NCBI RefSeq assembly: GCF_900476045.1
Contig: NZ_LS483440.1
Span: 310,001-374,000, forward strand
DNA: 64,000 nucleotides
DNA from: Gemella morbillorum
GTDB lineage: Bacteria > Bacillota > Bacilli > Staphylococcales > Gemellaceae
Reading direction: 5' to 3'
Position 1 is the stretch's first letter, and every line of letters begins with the position of its first letter. This document shows, one piece after another, positions 29,445-38,504 of the stretch. The notes below the pieces were generated by a model. It was not told where the DNA came from and ran no database searches. It was given only the letters and a program-made list of their open reading frames with translations. The position numbers and the translations under genes are program-made.

Positions 29445-30464
29445 ATGACAATAAAAGTTGCTATTAATGGTTTTGGACGTATTGGGAGATTGGTCTTAAG
29501 ACAAATTCAAGCTCAGCATGTAGATGATATTGAGGTTGTTGCTGTTAATAGATCAAGAATGCGACCTATTGATCAAATAGTATATCTGTTAAAATATGAT
29601 ACTACGCAAGGACCTTTTCCTGGAACAGTAGAAGAAGGAGAAGGAGCGTTTATCGTTAATGGTAAAGAAATAAAGGTATTTGGGGAACCAGAACCAGAAA
29701 AATTACCGTGGAAAGAATTAGGTGTTGACATTGTATTAGAATGTAGTGGTAGATTTAACAGCAAAGAAAAAGCTGAAGCTCATATAAGAGCTGGGGCGAA
29801 AAAAGTGTTGTTATCTGCACCAGGTGGAACAGATGTAAAAACAATAGTTTATAATGTAAATCACGAGATATTAACAGGAGAGGAGACTGTTATTTCTGGA
29901 GCATCTTGTACAACAAACTGTTTGGCACCTATGGCTAAAGTTCTTCATGATAATTTTGGAATAACACAAGGGCTTATGACTACAATTCATGGTTATACAG
30001 CAGACCAACATACATTAGATGGTTCTCATAAAAAAGGTGATTTTAGACGAGGAAGAGCAGCGGCAGAAAATATTGTTCCAAATACCACAGGGGCAGCTAA
30101 AGCTATTGGACTTGTTATACCGGAATTGAATGGAAAATTAGATGGAGCAGCACAAAGGGTACCAGTACCAACAGGATCACTAACAGAATTATTCGCAAAT
30201 ATTGAAAAAACTACAACAGTAGAAGAAATCAATGCCGTAATGAAAAAAGCCGCTAATGACTCATATGGTTATACAGAAGATCCAATAGTATCATCTGATA
30301 TTATAGGAATGAACTATGGATCATTGTTTGATGCTACACAAACTAAGGTCATAGGAAAAGGCGAAAAACAAATGGTAAAAGTTGTGGCATGGTATGATAA
30401 TGAAATGTCGTATACAGCTCAATTAATCAAAACACTAAAATACTTTGTAAAACTAGTTAAATAG
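29445..30464 (+). CDS. glyceraldehyde-3-phosphate dehydrogenase, NADP-type residues
   Basis: Oxidises glyceraldehyde 3-phosphate to 1,3-bisphosphoglycerate (or the reverse). 339 residues; NGFGRIGR near the N-terminus, catalytic C155 in SGASCTTNC and H182. The cofactor pocket is unusual: where NAD-dependent enzymes have Asp after Asn (VND), this has R36 (VNRSRMRP), and where they have a Leu/Gly-Pro pair it has G193-S194 (LDGSHK). Loss of that Asp and Pro-to-Ser are the changes known to favour NADP. So it may be a second, NADP-preferring GAPDH rather than the main glycolytic one. Strong AGGGGGAAA site; terminator follows. Confidence 0.9.
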   Translation: MTIKVAINGFGRIGRLVLRQIQAQHVDDIEVVAVNRSRMRPIDQIVYLLKYDTTQGPFPGTVEEGEGAFIVNGKEIKVFGEPEPEKLPWKELGVDIVLECSGRFNSKEKAEAHIRAGAKKVLLSAPGGTDVKTIVYNVNHEILTGEETVISGASCTTNCLAPMAKVLHDNFGITQGLMTTIHGYTADQHTLDGSHKKGDFRRGRAAAENIVPNTTGAAKAIGLVIPELNGKLDGAAQRVPVPTGSLTELFANIEKTTTVEEINAVMKKAANDSYGYTEDPIVSSDIIGMNYGSLFDATQTKVIGKGEKQMVKVVAWYDNEMSYTAQLIKTLKYFVKLVK

Positions 30465-30479
30465 AATTATAAATATAAG

Positions 30480-30520
30480 AATCTGACGTTTATTTTAGAA
30501 ATAGGCGTCAGATTTATTTT
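30480..30520 (+). terminator. terminator after the GAPDH gene
   Basis: AATCTGACG and CGTCAGATT form a 9-bp stem followed by a T-rich run. Confidence 0.8.
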
Positions 30521-30659
30521 TATCTCAAAAAATTATTATTTTTTGAAATATATGGATAATAAAATTATATTTGGAATAGATATCAAGTATATCAGTTTAA
30601 TAAAAAATTTAATAGAAAAATTATTTATACCAATCAGAAGTAAAGCTTTATACAGCTTA

Positions 30660-30688
30660 TTGTAAACAATATATTTTTATAGTATTAT
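30660..30688 (+). promoter_or_regulatory. promoter of the YSIRK protein gene
   Basis: TTGTAA (30660-30665), 17-nt spacer, TATTAT (30683-30688). The remaining 30521-30659 stretch is AT-rich and I see nothing else in it. Confidence 0.55.
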
Positions 30689-30723
30689 AGATATGTATTA
30701 TAACAATTTTAAGGGGGATAACT

Positions 30724-30750
30724 ATGAGATACAGGCCTGACAAAGGGTGA
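30724..30750 (+). CDS. 8-codon mini-ORF in the surface-protein leader
   Basis: ATG preceded by AAGGGGGATAACT, a stronger ribosome binding site than that of the gene it precedes. It encodes MRYRPDKG and stops at TGA 71 nt before the YSIRK protein start. It may be a leader peptide or the relic of a longer gene. The local sequence (ACAGGCCTGAC) is more GC-rich than the surroundings. Confidence 0.3.
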   Translation: MRYRPDKG

Positions 30751-30821
30751 AAGAATTATTTCTAAGGCATAGGTATTAATAAAAATATTTTTATAAAATA
30801 TAAATGGAGAAGAAGAGAAAT

Positions 30822-33290
30822 ATGTTAAAACAAAAAGAATTATTTTCAATAAGAAAAATAAGCATAGGAGTAGCTTCAGTAATAATAGGAGCTAGTATGT
30901 TGAGTGGAGCACAGCCATTAGTAAAAACGGAAGTACAAGCAAAAGACAAAATAGAAGTAGAAGCAACTCGAGATGTAGGAATAAAAGTAGTAGAACATGA
31001 AGGTGGAGCGTTAATAGAAATAATTGCTACAAAAGATATAAGTAATGTTGATATAAAAATTACATTAGGTGGACAAAAAGCAACAACATATCATGTAGAC
31101 AAATTAAAAGCAGGAGAAAGCATAACAAAAGAACTAACAAAAGCACAACTAGATAAAGTAAAAGAAAATCTAGCTAAAAAAATAAAAACACTACCAAATA
31201 CAGCGGTAGTGAGAAAAAGTTTAGAACAGGAATTTAGCATAGATAAAAGTAATCTAAAAGTTGTAGTTTCATATGATGTAGAAGAAGGAACAGTAGCTCC
31301 TAATAAACCAGAGGTTAAGCCAGAAGAACCATCGAAACCAGGGCAACCAGATGTTAAACCAGAAGGGCCATCAAATCCAGATACAAAACCTGAAGAACCA
31401 TCAAATCCAGGGGCTAAACCAGAAGTAAAAAGAACAAAAGCTACAGTAGAACCAGTATTTGTGACTAAAGGGACAGAGCCAGTATTAGCGAATTTAACTT
31501 TCCAATTTACGAATGTAAAACATCCGGAAGAAGTAGTAGAACAAACAACAAACCTAGCGATGTTAGGCGGAGAAGAATTGTATTTAGATGAAGAATACAA
31601 GCTTACACTTAAAGATAATGCTGCAGGTTATACTTTTAGCGAAAGATTAGTAAAAGCTAAGAAACAAGGTGACTTCGTAGTATTACACGATGCCAATACT
31701 AACGAAACTATTGAAACACTATTGGTAAAAGGAAAAACATCAGGTTCTGAAAATCCAGGAGAAATCACATTAGATAAACTTGTAGCTAAAGTAATAACAA
31801 AAGATGATAAACCTTTTGGAGATGTTCCATTTAGATTATTTGAATTCGATAGTAATATTCCAAATATAGTAAAAGAAGCTAAAACAAACGCTTCAGGGGA
31901 ACTAACACTTGATGCGAAAAGCTTAAAACCAAATACAAAATACGACTTAAGAATTCAAAAGAAAAACATACCATTCTTAAGAGACAATGTTGTATTCACA
32001 ACTGATAAAGACGGAAAAATTAAAACAATTGATAATAAAGCAGTAACTCAGACAACTACAGGAATAATCGAGTTTAAAGAAGAAAAAGTTAATGATAATG
32101 AAGTGAAAATGACTAAAGCTCGTTTTAAAGTAGTAGATGAGCAAGGAAACCCAGTAAAAGGTGTAGAACTTTCAGCAAGCGGAATAAAAACAAAAATAAC
32201 TACATTAAAAAATTCTCGTTCAGATGAAAATGGAATAGTTACACTTGACTTAGAAAGTAAGGTAAATGGGGTTGATTATATAGTTAATATATCAAAAAAT
32301 GATCAGTTTAACTGGCAATTCAAACCTGATGCAGTATCATTATTTGTGGCAGAAGATGGTAAAGTAAATTATACTAGTGGAGATTATAAAACGTTTAATT
32401 ATAATGGAGAAAATATCCCAGTATTCGTTGTTAAGAAAATAGATGTGAATTATCTGAAAACTGAATTGCAAGAAAAAATAAAAGAAGCAGAAGAAGTGCT
32501 GAAAACAAGAGAGATAAAAGAACTTCGAGATATAGTAAATTCTGCGAAAGAAGAGTTAGCAAAACCTGAAACATTACCTATATATGTAGGAGGATATTTA
32601 AATGATTTAACAAAAGCATTGGAGAAAATCAAAAATCAACTGGAAAATCGTACAAAAGTAACGGTAGAACCTGTGATTGTGTCAGGGGAGAATGGTCCAG
32701 TGCTCGATCAATTAACTTTCCAATTTACTAATGTGAAACATCCGAATGAAGTAGTAGAAAAAACAACAGAGCTAGCTATGTTAGGTGGAGAAGAACTGTA
32801 TTTAAATGAAGAGTATAAACTTACGCTAAAAGATAATAATGGCTATACTTTTAGTGAAAGAGTAGTTAAAGCTAAAGATTTAGATGGATTTACTGTTTTA
32901 CATGATGCAAAAACTAATGAAGTTATAGAAACAATATCTGTACAAAAGAAAAAATCAGATTCTAATAATCAAGGGAAAGAAAAGGTGAAAAAGGGAATTA
33001 TTTCTCAAATGATAGTTTCTAAAAATGGTCTTCCTGCATTAGATGAGATAGATTTTGAGTTTGTAAATAAAAAAAATCCTAGCGACATTATTACTAAAAG
33101 AAGTTCAAATGGCTTATTAGCAGGTGTTGAGGTTAATATAGGTGATGTTTATACCATAAGAGTAAAAAACAATGCTAATTATGTTTATGAACAAGATGTA
33201 GAAATTAGAGATATGGACGGAGAAACTGTAGCGTTTAAAGTAGGTACAGAGGAACCTGTCGTTCAACTTGACCTTATATCAAAAGGATAG
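30822..33290 (+). CDS. YSIRK-signal surface protein with repeated domains, no LPXTG
   Basis: 822 residues from ATG 30822, chosen because GGAGAAGAAGAG lies before it; an in-frame ATG at 30804 has no binding site. YSIRK-type signal (FSIRKISIGVASVIIGASML), cleaved near residue 40. Then a ~100-residue domain shared with the next gene, a Pro/Lys/Glu linker with imperfect PE-x-PSKP/NP repeats (about 150-200), repeat A1 (~203-305), two Cna-B-like segments (~318-420 and ~428-545), a helical FIVAR-like stretch (~545-608), repeat A2 (~609-715) and a divergent third copy (~724-815). A1 and A2 share ATVEPV/VTVEPV ... LTFQFTNVKHP and AMLGGEELYL. The C-terminus has no sorting motif or membrane span, so retention at the surface is unexplained. 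Confidence 0.85.
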   Translation: MLKQKELFSIRKISIGVASVIIGASMLSGAQPLVKTEVQAKDKIEVEATRDVGIKVVEHEGGALIEIIATKDISNVDIKITLGGQKATTYHVDKLKAGESITKELTKAQLDKVKENLAKKIKTLPNTAVVRKSLEQEFSIDKSNLKVVVSYDVEEGTVAPNKPEVKPEEPSKPGQPDVKPEGPSNPDTKPEEPSNPGAKPEVKRTKATVEPVFVTKGTEPVLANLTFQFTNVKHPEEVVEQTTNLAMLGGEELYLDEEYKLTLKDNAAGYTFSERLVKAKKQGDFVVLHDANTNETIETLLVKGKTSGSENPGEITLDKLVAKVITKDDKPFGDVPFRLFEFDSNIPNIVKEAKTNASGELTLDAKSLKPNTKYDLRIQKKNIPFLRDNVVFTTDKDGKIKTIDNKAVTQTTTGIIEFKEEKVNDNEVKMTKARFKVVDEQGNPVKGVELSASGIKTKITTLKNSRSDENGIVTLDLESKVNGVDYIVNISKNDQFNWQFKPDAVSLFVAEDGKVNYTSGDYKTFNYNGENIPVFVVKKIDVNYLKTELQEKIKEAEEVLKTREIKELRDIVNSAKEELAKPETLPIYVGGYLNDLTKALEKIKNQLENRTKVTVEPVIVSGENGPVLDQLTFQFTNVKHPNEVVEKTTELAMLGGEELYLNEEYKLTLKDNNGYTFSERVVKAKDLDGFTVLHDAKTNEVIETISVQKKKSDSNNQGKEKVKKGIISQMIVSKNGLPALDEIDFEFVNKKNPSDIITKRSSNGLLAGVEVNIGDVYTIRVKNNANYVYEQDVEIRDMDGETVAFKVGTEEPVVQLDLISKG

Positions 33291-33389
33291 AAGATTGTAA
33301 CTGTGATTATAAGATTAATAATTTTGTAAAAAGGATTACTTTATATAAATATTTAAAAAATATATAGAATTTATAGGAGATTTTAAAGC

Positions 33390-36353
33390 ATGATAAAAGA
33401 CTTATTTAGGAAACAAGAATTATTTTCAATAAGAAAAATAAGTGTAGGAGTAGCTTCGGTAATGATAGGAGCTAGTATGCTAGGTGGAGTGCAGCCATTA
33501 GGAAAAATGGAAGTACAAGCAAAAGATAAAATAGAAGTAGAAGCAACTCAAGATGTACAAGTAAAGGTGGTAGAACATGAAGGTGGGGCGTTATTAGAAA
33601 TAACAGCAACAAAAGATATAAGCAATGTTGATATAAAAATTACATTAGATGGGCAAAAAGTAACAACATATCATATATATAAATTAAAAGCAGGTAAAAG
33701 CATAACAAAAGAGCTAACAAAAGCACAATTAGATAAAGTAAAAGAAGCCTTAGCCAAGAAAATAAAAACACTACCAAATACAGCAGTAGTGAGAAAAAGT
33801 GTAGAACAGGAATTTAGCATAGATAAAAGTAATCTAAAAGTTGTAGTTTCATATGATGTTGAAGAAGGAACAATGGTTCCGAATAAGCCTGAAGTGAAAC
33901 CAGGAAAACCTGACACAAAACCGGGAGATTCCTCAAAACCAGGTAAGCCTGATACAAAACCAGAAGGGCCATCAAATCAAGCATTACGTACTAAGTTAGA
34001 AGAATTAACTAAAAGAGAACTAAGAACAGAAGCTGGATATATAGCTAATCAAGGAAATCAAATTGCTAATAATGCATGGATAAGTGCAAAAACAGAAGCT
34101 GAAAGAGTGTTGAAAAATGAATCAGCAACAAAAGAAGAATTAGAAGCAGCTATTAAAAACTTGGAAGAAAAAATATATGAGGCTGTTTTAGGAAGTGAAA
34201 AAGTAAAAGTTGAAAAACTTATAAGAGCAGAAAACAGATTAGACTTGATTCCTAAGTTAAGAAAAGCAAAAACTTTAGAAGCAGTTTTAGAATTAAAAAA
34301 ATTAGTTAAACCAGAAGATGAAGCAACTCCTGAAGGACCTAATAAACCAGAGGAAAAACCAGGTAAACCAGAGGGGACACCTGGAGGAACACCAGGAACA
34401 ACTCCAGAAAAACCAGGAAATGATGAAAATGGAAATAAGCCACTACCATCAGCAAAGCCAGTAATTAATAGTTATAGTTTTGACGACAAAGTGGTAGAAT
34501 CAGCCGGAGGAGAAGTTAATGTTACTATAAAAGGGGAAAACTTGACTGCTGACAATGTTAAGATTAAAGTTTTAAATCCTTTTACAGCAGCAAAAGAGGA
34601 AGAATTATCAAATTCAATTACATACAAAAAAGTAGGCGATGATGTAGTAGCAACTATTAAACTACCAGCTAATACAACTTCAACAGCAAAATCATTTAAT
34701 TTAGTATTTACCGACGCATTAGGTATGAAGTCTAAAGTAACTTACATAGAAGAGCGTGGAGAAAATGGTCGTGTAATAACAGTTTTACCAGCAGGAAAAA
34801 CTAAACAAGATTCAGTATTGAGTTTTGTGACAATAAGCTCTTATCAAGCACATCATAGCACTGATTTAACAACTACAACAACTGACAAAGGAAATGTTAG
34901 TAAAAAAACAGTGGCTCATTTATATGGAACTAATTTAAAAGCAAATGTTACAAGAGTTAAAATTATTGACCAAAATGGCATTGAATGGCCAATTCATACT
35001 ACAGGAAGCAATATAGAAGCATCTGATTATCCAATGATGGTTATCGGAAAATTAGGAAATGGTATTTCTGGAAATGGTACTTATCAAGAAGCCGAGATAG
35101 TTTTACCTAACAATTTGGATACAGATATGACCTTTACATATGTATTTGCTCCAGATGGTGTAAACTTCGATGAAGCTCATAAAGTAACAGCGGTGGTAGA
35201 AAAAACTACTAACGTAAGACCAGCAGTTAAACGAACTATTACTGTGAAATATCAAGATGAAAATGGTAAAACATTAAAAGATGATAAAGTATTGACGGGT
35301 TATTCATGGTTTAACTATAGTGTAGAAAAAGATGCAATAGATGGTTACAAAAATGTCATTGTTAAAGACAATAAGGCATTATCAGGGAAATTTGGAACTA
35401 AGGATCAAGAAATAGTTCTTGTTTATACAAACAAAGAAGTGCCTCAACCTTCAGAAACTGAAAAACCTGTTCCACAAGAAGATACTTTGGCAACTTCAAA
35501 AGCTAAGTTAAAAGAATTAGCAGATAGAGATTTAAAACTAGAAGATAGTTATAAAAAAGCTAGTTCAGAACTACAAACAAACTGGAGAAGAGCAAGAGCA
35601 TTAGCGAATCGTGTACTAGCGGAAAGTAATAATAAAGAAGAGGTAGATAATCAAATTGTAGCTCTTGAAAAAGCAATTGCTGCGATAGAAAATTCTACAG
35701 AAGCTTCGAAACCAAGTGAAGAAAAGCCTAAAGAAGAAGGTAACGCAGGAAATACAACAAAACCAACAAAAAGTGTAGACGAGTTGAAAACAGAACTACA
35801 AAAGTTGGTAGAACAAGATCCAACAAAAGAAGATAACTATAAATTAAAAGATAGCCTTAAAGAAAAAGGATGGAAAACAGCTCGAGCAAAAGCGCAAGCA
35901 TTATTACAAGGCGAGGCTACTGCAGAAGTTCTAGAAGAACAAGTTGGGAAACTTACTAGAGCATTAGAAACTTTGAAAGAAGAAAATAAACTTGCAAATG
36001 ATAAACCTGAGAAACCAAATACAACACCAGAGTCACCAGCACCAGAAGAAAAAGTATCAGAAGTCACAAGTTATACTGGAGATAAAGCTGTAATATCAAA
36101 AGTAGATGGAAAACTATTGGTGACAGTTAATGGGAAAAATCTAAAAGTGAGTGATTTAAGCTTTAGATTCCATGATGGTAACTCTTGGAAAGATGTTACT
36201 TTGAAAGTAATCAGTGAAGATTCTAACAAAATTGTTTTAGAGTTTGTTGTTCCAGAGGAGTTAAGAAATTCAACGGCTACATATAAAATTTCAGCAAAAT
36301 ATAAAAATCAAACGATAAAAGCAAATGGAGCTATTAATTTTAAAATAGCATAA
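33390..36353 (+). CDS. YSIRK-signal surface protein with FIVAR, Ig-like and MucBP domains, no LPXTG
   Basis: 987 residues, start after TAGGAGATTTTAAAGC. Signal LFSIRKISVGVASVMIGASM cleaved near 45; residues ~46-165 are a close paralogue of the same region of the preceding protein. Then: Pro-rich linker, FIVAR-like helical module (~198-265), Pro/Gly/Lys linker, IPT/Ig-like domain (~355-455) and a second beta-rich segment to ~610, a MucBP-like domain (~613-680, RTITVKYQDENGKTL), FIVAR modules (~700-770 and ~800-870) and a C-terminal IPT-like domain (~888-987). These modules suggest an adhesin or matrix-binding protein. No LPXTG or other anchor. No terminator separates it from the gene before, so they may share a transcript. 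Confidence 0.85.
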   Translation: MIKDLFRKQELFSIRKISVGVASVMIGASMLGGVQPLGKMEVQAKDKIEVEATQDVQVKVVEHEGGALLEITATKDISNVDIKITLDGQKVTTYHIYKLKAGKSITKELTKAQLDKVKEALAKKIKTLPNTAVVRKSVEQEFSIDKSNLKVVVSYDVEEGTMVPNKPEVKPGKPDTKPGDSSKPGKPDTKPEGPSNQALRTKLEELTKRELRTEAGYIANQGNQIANNAWISAKTEAERVLKNESATKEELEAAIKNLEEKIYEAVLGSEKVKVEKLIRAENRLDLIPKLRKAKTLEAVLELKKLVKPEDEATPEGPNKPEEKPGKPEGTPGGTPGTTPEKPGNDENGNKPLPSAKPVINSYSFDDKVVESAGGEVNVTIKGENLTADNVKIKVLNPFTAAKEEELSNSITYKKVGDDVVATIKLPANTTSTAKSFNLVFTDALGMKSKVTYIEERGENGRVITVLPAGKTKQDSVLSFVTISSYQAHHSTDLTTTTTDKGNVSKKTVAHLYGTNLKANVTRVKIIDQNGIEWPIHTTGSNIEASDYPMMVIGKLGNGISGNGTYQEAEIVLPNNLDTDMTFTYVFAPDGVNFDEAHKVTAVVEKTTNVRPAVKRTITVKYQDENGKTLKDDKVLTGYSWFNYSVEKDAIDGYKNVIVKDNKALSGKFGTKDQEIVLVYTNKEVPQPSETEKPVPQEDTLATSKAKLKELADRDLKLEDSYKKASSELQTNWRRARALANRVLAESNNKEEVDNQIVALEKAIAAIENSTEASKPSEEKPKEEGNAGNTTKPTKSVDELKTELQKLVEQDPTKEDNYKLKDSLKEKGWKTARAKAQALLQGEATAEVLEEQVGKLTRALETLKEENKLANDKPEKPNTTPESPAPEEKVSEVTSYTGDKAVISKVDGKLLVTVNGKNLKVSDLSFRFHDGNSWKDVTLKVISEDSNKIVLEFVVPEELRNSTATYKISAKYKNQTIKANGAINFKIA

Positions 36354-36456
36354 TAAGTGATAGTAGGTGGAGTTGAGACTAAAGGTATTATTTAGAATCA
36401 TCCCCAAATATCCATGGAACTATAGAATTAATTATTAAGGTTGTAGATTAACAAAT

Positions 36457-36497
36457 AACCCTAGCTATAAATTACATTTAGCTAGGGTTGATTTTTT
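36457..36497. terminator. bidirectional terminator after the surface-protein pair
   Basis: AACCCTAGCTA and TAGCTAGGGTT form an 11-bp stem, with T-rich flanks on both strands, and overlap the stop of the convergent phosphodiesterase gene. Confidence 0.85.
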
Positions 36498-38265
36498 AGT
36501 TTTTTGTATCAATAAGTCTCATGACTCTATCCAGATAGGTGTTATTATTTTGGAGTTCTTGTTTTTCTTCTTTTACTACTTCTGGTTCATCAGTAATAAT
36601 TGCAGCTGCAGGACTTTGAAGATACCTTCTAATGAGAGTTAAGTCGTTAATAGTCCATACATAAACTTCTTTATTTTGTGTGCGAGCTTGCTCTACTAAT
36701 GAGTCGCGATAAGAAAAATCTTCAATAACGTAGAAATCAACTTTATTATTAGAAAATTTCCCAAGTTGTAGAGGAATTACATAACCAGTATTAAGTTCTG
36801 GGAACTTAGTTTCTAATTCTTCTATTATTTTAAGATTAAGCGACATATATTTGTATTCTTTTTCAATGCCTAGCTCTTTTATTTTATTAATAAAAATCTC
36901 AATATAATCACTTGGTTCTCCCCCATGAGGTTTTAATTCAATAAGAAGCTTTATATTAAGCTGCTTTGCACGTGTTACAAATTCTTCAAATGATGGGATT
37001 TTGCTTCTATGACCTCCTTGTTTAATAGGGAGACCTACAACTTCATTATAGTTCATATCTTGCACGCGTCTATTGATTCCAGCAAGACGTTTGAGATTGT
37101 AGTCATGCATAACAATAAATTTATTGTCTTTAGTCAAAAGAATATCTACCTCAACATAATCAACACCGGCATTAGCTGCAGCTTCGAGTGATTCGATAGA
37201 GTTTTCAACTCCTTTGGAAGTATAACCTCTATGAGATATAGTCTTTATATCTTTATTAATTCCATTTGTATAAATAATTGAACCATTATAAAAAGTAATA
37301 CTAAGTACTAATGCTAGAGATAATGCAAGTGAACGTTTAGCCTTTTTCTTATTTTTCATAGGAGGATTTAGTATTTTTTCAAATATTATTTTTTTATCAA
37401 TAAGTACGGTAATAAGGGCAGTAATGACCGTTATTTTTGATATAATACCAAAGAAAAAGATTATAGAACTAACGATAGTGAAAAATAAAGTTTGAATTAT
37501 TAAATTATTTCCAGTAGGATCAATATAAAGAAAAATTGCAGTTGTAGCAAGTATAATTGTTATAACGATAACACTATAAATAAGTTCGAATAAGCCTAAT
37601 GTTAGTAAAAATTTGAATTTTCCTTTTTGTGTAAATTTCCAACTTGTTTTAATACTAGCACCTATTTTTGTATCGCCTACAGCGGTAAGGGGTAAAGTAA
37701 ATATAAGTCTTAAATTTATATAGGCAAAAAGAACAACAACTAAGCTCCAAATTATAAAGCCAGTGTTAGTTTTCGTTATTTCACCAGTAACAAATTTGGG
37801 AATATATAAATTTTTAGTAACTATTGATTTAACTCCGAAGTTTGCTGCAGGAATTGTTAAAATAAAGTAGCCAATAAAAAACAATATTTGAAATCCAACC
37901 AAGCTACGCATTTTTTCCCAAGCGTTAGAAATAATAGTTCTAAGAGAATAACTATTTTCTGTTAATTGACCATAGATAGTAAATGTCAAGGTAGAAAATT
38001 CTATAAACATAAGGAATGCTACGATTAAAATGAGTAGGAGTAAAATTATTAAACTGTATGGATTTCCTAGAATGCTAGCTATATTATTTTTGTCAAGATT
38101 GGTTTCGCCAGCTAAACTAAGAGAAAATTGGAAAACACGACCAACAAACCAAAGTCCGGCAAGCATAGCTAACTGTAATATCGTTGCAATAAAAATATAA
38201 GTGAAAATGTGTTTATAAATATTACTCCAAATTGCTTTAAAAAGATTTCTGATAGAAATATCCAT
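36496..38265 (-). CDS. membrane glycerophosphodiester phosphodiesterase
   Basis: 589 residues: N-terminal GPDPase membrane domain (about 1-330) with several long spans, then a catalytic GDPD TIM barrel facing outward. Catalytic motif ISHRGYTSKGVENSIESLEAAANAG (His and the Glu-Asn pair), then VDYVEVDILLTKDNKFIVMHD with the metal-binding Glu-x-Asp and His. C-terminal tail is charged. It hydrolyses glycerophosphodiesters to glycerol 3-phosphate, or acts on lipoteichoic-acid-type polymers. Start after AGGAGTAAACA. Single gene. Confidence 0.92.
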   Translation of the reverse strand: MDISIRNLFKAIWSNIYKHIFTYIFIATILQLAMLAGLWFVGRVFQFSLSLAGETNLDKNNIASILGNPYSLIILLLLILIVAFLMFIEFSTLTFTIYGQLTENSYSLRTIISNAWEKMRSLVGFQILFFIGYFILTIPAANFGVKSIVTKNLYIPKFVTGEITKTNTGFIIWSLVVVLFAYINLRLIFTLPLTAVGDTKIGASIKTSWKFTQKGKFKFLLTLGLFELIYSVIVITIILATTAIFLYIDPTGNNLIIQTLFFTIVSSIIFFFGIISKITVITALITVLIDKKIIFEKILNPPMKNKKKAKRSLALSLALVLSITFYNGSIIYTNGINKDIKTISHRGYTSKGVENSIESLEAAANAGVDYVEVDILLTKDNKFIVMHDYNLKRLAGINRRVQDMNYNEVVGLPIKQGGHRSKIPSFEEFVTRAKQLNIKLLIELKPHGGEPSDYIEIFINKIKELGIEKEYKYMSLNLKIIEELETKFPELNTGYVIPLQLGKFSNNKVDFYVIEDFSYRDSLVEQARTQNKEVYVWTINDLTLIRRYLQSPAAAIITDEPEVVKEEKQELQNNNTYLDRVMRLIDTKN

Positions 38266-38366
38266 TGTTTACTCCTTTCTACAGAAAATATCGCCAAGAA
38301 TTAATATAATCAAAAAGATTATAGCAAAAATAAATACTATAATCAAAAAATTAATATAAAAACAAG

Positions 38367-38376
38367 GTAACGTTAC
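38367..38376. promoter_or_regulatory. operator 1 of the sucrose operon
   Basis: GTAACGTTAC, a perfect palindrome (extended GGTAACGTTAC), 10 nt before the -35. Typical of LacI-family (ScrR-type) sites. Confidence 0.75.
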
Positions 38377-38385
38377 TTTTTTCTG

Positions 38386-38414
38386 TTGACAAACTATTTA
38401 AAGTAATGTAAAAT
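38386..38414 (+). promoter_or_regulatory. sucrose operon promoter
   Basis: TTGACA (38386-38391), 17-nt spacer, TAAAAT (38409-38414). Confidence 0.85.
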
Positions 38415-38422
38415 ATAAAAAA

Positions 38423-38432
38423 GTAACGTTAC
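38423..38432. promoter_or_regulatory. operator 2 of the sucrose operon
   Basis: A second exact GTAACGTTAC (extended GTAACGTTACC, the mirror of operator 1), centred 56 bp from the first and lying at about the transcription start. Two sites on either side of a promoter suit repression by looping or by blocking initiation. Confidence 0.75.
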
Positions 38433-38504
38433 CACTTATATTTTTATTATTTTAAAATTAAAGGTGTTTTTATAAAAAATTAAATTTAAAGGAGAAACAA
38501 AGTA

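Noticed and set aside
31300-31430. CRISPR array in the repetitive surface-protein DNA
   Set aside because: The repeats are in-frame Pro/Glu/Lys codons of irregular length, with no direct-repeat and spacer pattern.
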